A DNA stretch of 28,102 nt from JALSKU01 sp964556545 (GTDB lineage Bacteria; Campylobacterota; Campylobacteria; Campylobacterales; JALSKU01): positions 1 through 28,102 of the forward strand of contig CAZKWE010000038.1 of assembly GCA_964556545.1 (NCBI GenBank), in the 5' to 3' direction. Every line of letters begins with the position of its first letter. Positions within the stretch are counted from its first letter, which is position 1. Below, piece by piece: positions 1-5,292 of the stretch. A program made the position numbers and the translations under genes. The notes under the pieces were generated by a model. That model had not been told where the DNA came from, ran no database searches, and worked only from the letters and a program-made list of their open reading frames with translations.

Positions 1-121
1 TAACTTATTTCAATAAAATAATACCTCTAAATATATTATTATCACAGTATAAGCTATGATTTTAAAGATAATAATCCTTTTAAGACATATCTTATACAAT
101 AATGGATAAAATCGTTATGCA

Positions 122-221
122 ATAAGTCGCAGGAGCGAACACTCTTATACACTCTTCAGACAAAAAGAAGAAAGCTCCGCTTTCTCTTTTATCTTCAGAG
201 TGTCACTCTGCTCGGCGTTAT
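122..221 (+). mobile_element. attC-like integron recombination site (candidate)
   Basis: A roughly 100-base imperfect palindrome that folds in the manner of an integron attC site. The outer arms pair ATAA (122-125) with TTAT (218-221) and CGC (128-130) with GCG (215-217). Next, GAGC (133-136) pairs with GCTC (210-213). After an unpaired spacer comes a longer stem, 149-155 with 197-203, continuing to an apical GAAAGC/GCTTTC hairpin (170-175/179-184) with a TCC loop. The right end reads GGCGTTATAC, close to the conserved attC simple-site end, with the expected cut after G217. The left arm carries a two-base bulge (GT, 126-127), so it departs from the strict consensus. A lone GTTATGC also lies at 114-120. 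The site sits 17 bases ahead of a GNAT gene, a common cassette cargo. No integrase gene is in the window. It could instead be a relic or an unrelated hairpin. Confidence 0.45.
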
Positions 222-238
222 ACAAAAGGAAAGCAAAA

Positions 239-652
239 TTGAATATACAATACAAACTAAATCCAAAACTTACAACTGATGAATTTATAGATATACTAAA
301 TCGCTCAATTTTGGGAAAAAGAAGACCTATAAACGACAAAGAGTGCATTAAAGGTATGATTGAAAATGCAGATATAATTGTAACTGCTACAATAGATAAT
401 AAAATCATAGGGGTTGCAAGAGTTGTAACGGATTATAATTATTGTTGTTATTTATCTGATTTGGCAGTAGATGAAAAATATCAAAAAAATGGCATAGGAA
501 AACAACTTATATCTAAAGTTCAAGAACAATTAAATGATAAATGCAAAATCATATTGCTATCTGCTTTGGATGCGACAGAGTATTATCCAAAAATAGGATT
601 TACCAAGCATTCATCAGCTTGGACTCTTGCAAGAGATAAAAAATTGGTTTAA
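239..652 (+). CDS. GNAT family N-acetyltransferase, TTG start
   Basis: A small GNAT-fold acetyltransferase of about 137 residues, expected to move an acetyl group from acetyl-CoA to an unknown amine. The core GNAT signature is clear: a beta strand ending in LSDLAVD, then the pyrophosphate-binding loop YQKNGIGK (Q/RxxGxG type), followed by a helix. Near the C-terminus is the family's YYPKIGF segment. The open frame extends upstream to a GTG at 200, but that lies inside the attC-like palindrome. The TTG at 239 has an AAGGA ribosome binding site (226-230) at good spacing and gives the usual N-terminus for this subfamily, so I prefer it. This type of GNAT is common as cassette cargo, which fits the element just upstream. 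Confidence in the family is high; the substrate is unknown. Confidence 0.85.
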   Translation: MNIQYKLNPKLTTDEFIDILNRSILGKRRPINDKECIKGMIENADIIVTATIDNKIIGVARVVTDYNYCCYLSDLAVDEKYQKNGIGKQLISKVQEQLNDKCKIILLSALDATEYYPKIGFTKHSSAWTLARDKKLV

Positions 653-842
653 AAATAGTAACTATGGAAGTTATATTTCAAAGATATTAGGGATTTATGG
701 AGTTGAAGTTGTCACTATAATTATGGGAATTATTATTGGGGCTATTGTATTTTTGTTTTTGATAGGAGGAGTAAAAGGCTTATGGGGGTCAAAAACAATT
801 AATACAGAAATTATTTTCCTTTTTTTAAATTTATCGATATAA
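627..842 (+). CDS. possible small membrane protein or relic ORF
   Basis: A 71-codon frame starting at a TTG inside the end of the GNAT gene. It has one strongly hydrophobic stretch (about residues 28-48) that would make a single transmembrane helix. There is no convincing ribosome binding site either for the TTG or for the internal ATG at 723. Its end overlaps the convergent gene at 831 by 12 bases. I do not recognise the protein. It may be a remnant of a second cassette gene or simply a chance frame in AT-rich DNA. Confidence 0.18.
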   Translation: MQEIKNWFKNSNYGSYISKILGIYGVEVVTIIMGIIIGAIVFLFLIGGVKGLWGSKTINTEIIFLFLNLSI

Positions 843-1790
843 ATTTAATATAGATTTTAATACTATTTTTCTTTTTAATGTGTGTTTTTTATAATCAAAA
901 AATTGCTGTCCTGCATTTATTGCAATAGGTATATGTTTTTCTTTTAATTTAGTTATTAGGTATGTTATAAAATTAATTTGCTCTGGTTGAGTAAAATTAT
1001 CTCCATGATTATAATCCCCCGGCATCACCGCCCCAACCCAACTTTTCATATCGTATTTTTGACACCATTTATAAGCATAATTTATCTTGTCATCAATCAA
1101 TTTTTTTTCATAATCATTACCAATACTCCAAAGTTTCTTTTTATTCGTTTTTGAAGGACCGGATGCATAAAAATGCCATTCAATCAGAAGATTTTTATTT
1201 AATTTTTGATCTGTTATTATAGGTAATAAATCATCCAAATAATATGGATTTGCAATATGAGAAGGAGCTATAAAAATCATTTTATTTTTATCAATTTTTC
1301 TAATTGCATTAATGGATTTTTTATAAAATTTAAGAAGTTTCTTTACTTTTTTACCAAGTTTTTTATTTGGCTCTATATACAAATCATAAGCAACAATATC
1401 TGGATAATTTTTAAATATTTTGGCTATTATTTTCCAAGTATTTACCGAAAAAGTTAAATTTTTTTGATTTGGTATTTTAGCAAAATCATCATCAGTATAT
1501 GTAATTATAGGTATTAAATGATTTTTCAGTGCAGTATCAACTGAATTTTTAAGACATTGTATTATTTTTGGATTGTTTTTGTAAATCTTACCATTAAATC
1601 TAATTCTTACATGTCTAAAACCAAGATTTGCAAATGTTTTAGAAGTGATTTTATAATAGTTATTTTTTATATATTTATTAAAATTACACCAGTTTACATT
1701 TATCCCTATTTTTAATTTGTTTTGATATTCATTAGGAGTAATTGCAAAAATAAAATTAGTTAACAAGATAAATAATAGTAATTTTTTCAT
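831..1790 (-). CDS. secreted GH5 (cellulase)-like protein with altered catalytic residues
   Basis: A 319-residue exported protein with a clear signal peptide (MKK, hydrophobic core, cleavage after Ala16). The rest reads as a glycoside hydrolase family 5 TIM barrel. It has an RIRF strand near residues 62-65, a WHFY segment at 205-208 matching the conserved His/Tyr, and YDLYIEPN at 135-142 matching the acid/base motif, which is normally NEP. Two key positions differ: the Asn before the acid Glu140 is Ile139, and the nucleophile motif usually written VGEFG reads VGAVM at 252-256, so the nucleophile Glu is Ala254. If the alignment is right, this is an inactive or binding-only member. The start has an AAGGA site, and a TATAAT box lies upstream. 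The gene is very rich in Lys, Asn and Ile codons and stands alone, which suggests acquisition. The family call is firm; activity is doubtful. Confidence 0.7.
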   Translation of the reverse strand: MKKLLLFILLTNFIFAITPNEYQNKLKIGINVNWCNFNKYIKNNYYKITSKTFANLGFRHVRIRFNGKIYKNNPKIIQCLKNSVDTALKNHLIPIITYTDDDFAKIPNQKNLTFSVNTWKIIAKIFKNYPDIVAYDLYIEPNKKLGKKVKKLLKFYKKSINAIRKIDKNKMIFIAPSHIANPYYLDDLLPIITDQKLNKNLLIEWHFYASGPSKTNKKKLWSIGNDYEKKLIDDKINYAYKWCQKYDMKSWVGAVMPGDYNHGDNFTQPEQINFITYLITKLKEKHIPIAINAGQQFFDYKKHTLKRKIVLKSILNLYR

Positions 1791-1824
1791 TCCAAATCCT
1801 TCTTAATTATTTTTATCGTAATAT

Positions 1825-1830
1825 ATTATA
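1825..1830 (-). promoter_or_regulatory. -10 box of the GH5-like gene
   Basis: A TATAAT hexamer on the minus strand, 35 bases ahead of the start codon at 1790. There is no clear -35 box, as is usual in Campylobacterota, where T-rich DNA takes its place. The surrounding DNA is so AT-rich that chance cannot be excluded. Confidence 0.4.
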
Positions 1831-1875
1831 TAATAAAATTTTTAGACACATAAGAAGATATAGGAGGGTATAAGA

Positions 1876-1901
1876 AGTTAGGGCTTTACTTTTAACTTTT
1901 T
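1876..1901 (+). repeat. 26-bp repeat arm, left of the transposase remnant
   Basis: This 26-base sequence occurs again, exactly and in the same orientation, at 8191-8216. Its right 18 bases (1884-1901) are also present as a perfect inverted copy at 2352-2369, on the other side of the transposase remnant. The arm contains a short palindrome, AGTTA (1876-1880) with TAACT (1893-1897), followed by a T-run, and GGAG occurs a little upstream (1863-1866). The layout resembles REP elements, which are served by REP-associated tyrosine transposases. Confidence 0.7.
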
Positions 1902-1936
1902 ATGATAAAATTATCAAATCAAATCAGAGGTGTATC

Positions 1937-2361
1937 ATGGCAAGAAAAATCCGAATAGAAGATGGAGGTTTTCATATGCTAAGATGTAACATTAAAAGAC
2001 AAGTTATTTTTAATACTTCCAAAGATAAAGAGAAATTTTTAGATATACTCTGTGTGAAGTATCAGAGCATTATGGTTTTGCTATTCATAGATATGTTCTT
2101 ATGAGTAATCACTATCATTTACTTTTAGAGAACTTCAAAGAGAATTTATCAGCAAAGATGAGACAGATAAACTCCTCCTATGCACAATGCTGCAATAAAA
2201 AATATAACCGAACAAGACATCTTTGGCAAGATCGTTTTAAGTCATGGTATCTGTTTGATAAAGTTATATAAAAAGCTTGATAGGATGATTTTATACAGAG
2301 TGAGATGGCTAAGTTTTTAAAGTTTTCAGATGCGGGAATAAGTAAGATATTAAAAAGTTAA
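1937..2361 (+). pseudogene. REP-associated tyrosine (Y1, HUH) transposase, broken
   Basis: Remnant of a RAYT/IS200-like transposase. It opens at ATG 1937 with MARKIRI and a typical N-terminal strand with FHML. The frame breaks at about 2055, where a TG/GT dinucleotide appears duplicated (TGTGTG in place of TGTG). Removing two bases restores LCEVSEHYGF, then the metal-binding HUH motif SNHYHLLL (His codons 2110-2112 and 2116-2118), then the catalytic-Tyr helix segment SSYAQCCNKKY and the LWQDRFKS signature. The frame then meets TAA at about 2269 and further stops at 2278-2283. A short tail, MAKFLKFSDAGISKILKS, looks like the helix-turn-helix end of longer family members. There is therefore a frameshift and probably an internal deletion. 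Perfect inverted repeats flank it. Confidence 0.85.
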
Positions 2362-2369
2362 AAGTAAAG
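2352..2369 (-). repeat. 18-bp inverted repeat arm, right of the transposase remnant
   Basis: AAAAAGTTAAAAGTAAAG is the exact reverse complement of 1884-1901, so the two arms bracket the transposase remnant 450 bases apart. It overlaps the last codons and stop of the remnant's helix-turn-helix tail. A pyrimidine-rich run (CTCC followed by T-runs) continues to the right, loosely mirroring the GGAG and A-run found left of the copy at 8191. Confidence 0.7.
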
Positions 2370-2436
2370 ACTTGATCTCCTTTTTTCCTTTTTTTATTTT
2401 CTTTTTTTTGATTAATTATTATATGAGGAGTTTTTT

Positions 2437-4041
2437 ATGACATTCAAGGCAAATTTAGTTAATATAAAAAAGAAAGAGATAACTCCTTCTCTTATAGAAG
2501 TAAAGGAGGGAAAAATAGTCTCAGTTACATCAATTGACAAGAAATGTTCACATTTTGTCTTGCCAGGTTTTATAGATGCTCATATACATATAGAAAGCTC
2601 AATGCTTATACCTAGTGAATTTGCTCGTTTAGCTGTGTTACATGGAAGTGTAGCCAGCGTAAGCGATCCTCATGAAATTGCCAATGTTTTAGGAATAAAA
2701 GGCGTTGAATTTATGTTAAAAAATGCTGAAAAAACACCTTTTAAGTTTTATTTTGGTGCTTCTCCTTGTGTACCTGCTACCCCTTTTGAAACAAACGGTG
2801 CTACTTTAGATGTAGATGCCGTTACAAAACTGTTGAAAAATCCTAAAATAAAATTTTTAAGCGAAGTGATGAACTTCCCTGCTGTCTTAAACGGTAATAA
2901 AGATATACTCTCTAAAATTGCTATTGCAAAAAAACTAAATAAACCAATAGATGGTCATGCCCCTGGCCTTAGAGGGGAAGATTTAAGTAAATATATAAAT
3001 GCTGGAATATCTACAGATCATGAAGCCTTTAGTTATGAAGAGGGTTTAGAAAAACTTCAAAAAGGTATGAAAATTCTTATACGGGAAGGATCTGCTGCAA
3101 AGAATTTTGATGCTTTACATCCACTTATTGATAGATATCATGATAGCATGATGTTTTGTAGTGATGATAAGCATCCAAATGATTTGCTTCGTGGACATAT
3201 AAATGAGATGGTGGTAAAGGCTATTTCTTTAGGACATGATATGTTTGATGTGTTAGAAATGGCATGTTTAAATCCTATTGAACATTATAATTTAGATGTG
3301 GGAACCCTCTGTGTTGGAGATAGTGCAGATTTTATTATAGTAGAGGATTTGAAAAAATTTAATGTATTAGAGACTATTATTGGTGGGAATAGTGTTGCAA
3401 AAAATGCAAAAAGCTTATTGGATACAATAGAGATAGAAAGTATTAATAACTTTAATACACAACCAAAAGAAGCAAAAGATTTTTATTTTCCTGCCTGTAA
3501 GAACTTGGAAGTGATTCAGGTAGTAGATCATGAGCTAATGACTTACGAAAAAGTACTTCAGAATGAAAGTGTAGATGTCTTAAAAATAGCAGTTATTAAT
3601 CGTTATAAAAATACTGCTATAAGAGGTATTGCACATGTAAAAGGTTTTCATTTAAAAAATGGGGCTATTGCTTCAAGTGTTGCCCATGATTCTCATAATA
3701 TTATAGTAGTAGGATGCTCTGATGAGGCAATGGCAAAAGCAACAAATCTTATCATAAATACCAAAGGGGGCATAAGCGCGGTTGGTGAAGATGAATCTTA
3801 TATTCTTCCTCTTGAGGTAGCTGGGATTATGAGTAAAAGAGATGGTTTTAAAGTGGCACGAGAGTATGAAATGCTTGATAAATTTGCAAAAAAGAAACTT
3901 GGATCAACTTTGAGTGCACCCTTTATGTCTCTCTCTTTTATGGCTCTTCTTGTTATTCCGGAGATAAAACTGAGTGATAAAGGTCTTTTTGACGGGAAAA
4001 GTTTTCATTTTATTTCACCTTGCAAAAGCAAAGGAACTTAG
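2437..4041 (+). CDS. ade: adenine deaminase
   Basis: Converts adenine to hypoxanthine plus ammonia in purine salvage, in the cytoplasm. It is 534 residues long, a normal to slightly short length for the Ade family. The amidohydrolase signature PGFIDAHIHIESSM at 43-56 supplies metal-binding His49 and His51. It is followed by SDPHE (76-80), the DGHAPG loop, STDHE, and MFCSDD with the catalytic Asp. The C-terminal Ade domain shows AHDSHNI and IPEIKLSDKG, both typical of the family. A strong ribosome binding site (TGAGGAG, 2424-2430) precedes ATG 2437. The gene stands alone between a transposase remnant and a pseudogene, with no purine genes nearby, so it may be part of a transferred segment. The last dozen residues (SFHFISPCKSKGT) are less conserved but need not be abnormal. 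Confidence 0.95.
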   Translation: MTFKANLVNIKKKEITPSLIEVKEGKIVSVTSIDKKCSHFVLPGFIDAHIHIESSMLIPSEFARLAVLHGSVASVSDPHEIANVLGIKGVEFMLKNAEKTPFKFYFGASPCVPATPFETNGATLDVDAVTKLLKNPKIKFLSEVMNFPAVLNGNKDILSKIAIAKKLNKPIDGHAPGLRGEDLSKYINAGISTDHEAFSYEEGLEKLQKGMKILIREGSAAKNFDALHPLIDRYHDSMMFCSDDKHPNDLLRGHINEMVVKAISLGHDMFDVLEMACLNPIEHYNLDVGTLCVGDSADFIIVEDLKKFNVLETIIGGNSVAKNAKSLLDTIEIESINNFNTQPKEAKDFYFPACKNLEVIQVVDHELMTYEKVLQNESVDVLKIAVINRYKNTAIRGIAHVKGFHLKNGAIASSVAHDSHNIIVVGCSDEAMAKATNLIINTKGGISAVGEDESYILPLEVAGIMSKRDGFKVAREYEMLDKFAKKKLGSTLSAPFMSLSFMALLVIPEIKLSDKGLFDGKSFHFISPCKSKGT

Positions 4042-4128
4042 AAAAAAATTAGAGGGTTCACTTGCCTCGGTTAGTTTGATAATACCTTGTTTTTTGGGAA
4101 CAGGAAGGAAAATCCTCCCTATCCTCTT

Positions 4129-4650
4129 TTATTCACCATTACTACTATATGTTGGATATATAGCTTTTATATTTTTTAACTTTTTAGATACATAAGAACT
4201 AACTCCGCCAGCACCACTACTTCCCCAAGTAACTACGCTCCCATCCTTCTTAAGTGCTGCAAAAGCTTCTGCATTTGCAAATCCACCTGCTGTATGAATT
4301 GGAAAGAGAGTTTTTTGAGGTTTTATGACAGAGGGGGTTGTTTGAACTTCACATCCCTCTCCATATTTTCCACCATTTGCAAGCACCCATAAACCATCTC
4401 CGGCTTCTATGCTATCTAAATAATTCACATTCATAGGCACATCAAATTTACTCCTGTTAGAAACATACAAACTCCACTTTGGCTGATAATAACCATCATT
4501 CGTATATTTCCAAATCAAATCCACACAGCCAATCAGATCAAAAGAGCATCATCTTTTGCTCATATGTTATTCCAGCCTTTTGTAAGATAGATGCTGTCTG
4601 CATATAATGAAACGGCTATACCTAAACCTAAAAAACTTTTTTATAACAGC
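4129..4650 (-). pseudogene. remnant of a secreted GWN-module / RCC1-repeat protein
   Basis: A decayed gene. Upstream (about 4575-4645) the minus strand has GGAGGA followed by a signal-peptide-like stretch (SFLGLGIAVSLYA, then DSIYLTKGWN), but the start codon is lost and stops follow. The only long open part (4129-4524, 131 codons) continues in another frame with DLIWKYTNDG and GDGLWVLANGG. That is the same tryptophan-rich GWN module found twice at the end of the protein at 5293-8013. It then has one RCC1-like repeat (AFAALKKDGSVVTWG, then GG, then LKNIKAIYPT) and stops abruptly. Related proteins carry many such repeats, so both ends appear damaged: frameshifts at the N-terminus and truncation after one repeat. 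The role of the intact protein would have been a surface or secreted repeat protein; its partner is unknown. Confidence 0.65.
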
Positions 4651-4660
4651 TCCTCCATTT

Positions 4661-5280
4661 TATACTTTTCTTTATACGATTTTATAATATTTTTTTAAAT
4701 TAATATTAAATATAAATTCTCTTGATTAAGTTCAGCATAATGATTTTTAGATATTTATTAATTATCAATTTATCGATAGTTATTGACTTGAAGATACAAA
4801 TTAGCATTTAAATCTTAATAAAAATATTTATCTATTTTTTTAAATTTTATTCTTAAAAAAAGATCAGTTATCACCTTAAAGCCGATTTGCTATAACTACA
4901 TATTTGTCCAATATCATTATCTCAAATTGGTAAATGATTGGTATAAAAAAGTGAATTCCTAATGCATAATTTGGGATTATATCATATTGAATTTTAGGTT
5001 TGTGTTATCAAAATAATTAGACTTGGATAAATTCTTTATCTATTGCTATTTTAATGATAAACTTCTATTGATTGTTTAACTTCTTTTGACTTTTTTCTTT
5101 TTCCTGCTTTTTTTCTGATATAAATAATCCTCTTGATTTTTTATGGAGATACACACTTTTTAAACTATCTGTTTGTATTTTTTCAATTTCATATTGTCCA
5201 ATTTATTTTGATTAAATATTAAGCTTAAATTATATATGATTATTTTGATATAAAATTAAAGTTTACTATAACAAGATAAA
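4661..5280. other. AT-rich stretch without a recognisable gene
   Basis: About 620 bases that are extremely A+T rich, with no open frame I can support on either strand. On the minus strand, between about 5150 and 4870, short Lys-rich fragments appear across several frames broken by stops. They could be the remains of a gene, possibly a transposase, but nothing is identifiable. The promoter of the gene at 5293 should lie in the right part, where many TATAAT-like strings occur and none can be singled out. Confidence 0.4.
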
Positions 5281-5292
5281 AAGGAGATTATT

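Noticed and set aside
1..111. Gene, tRNA or second attC at the left edge
   Set aside because: No open frame, cloverleaf or conserved recombination box could be recognised in this AT-rich stretch.
200..238. GTG at 200 as start of the GNAT gene
   Set aside because: It lies inside the attC-like palindrome and lacks a ribosome binding site; TTG 239 has AAGGA at proper spacing and gives the usual N-terminus.
2101..2118. Functional IS200-like transposase
   Set aside because: The HUH motif is readable only after correcting a two-base insertion, and further in-frame stops follow.
4129..4524. 131-codon frame as an intact gene
   Set aside because: It begins mid-domain, the signal peptide and GWN start lie upstream in another frame with stops, and the RCC1 repeat series ends after one unit, so it is treated as a pseudogene.
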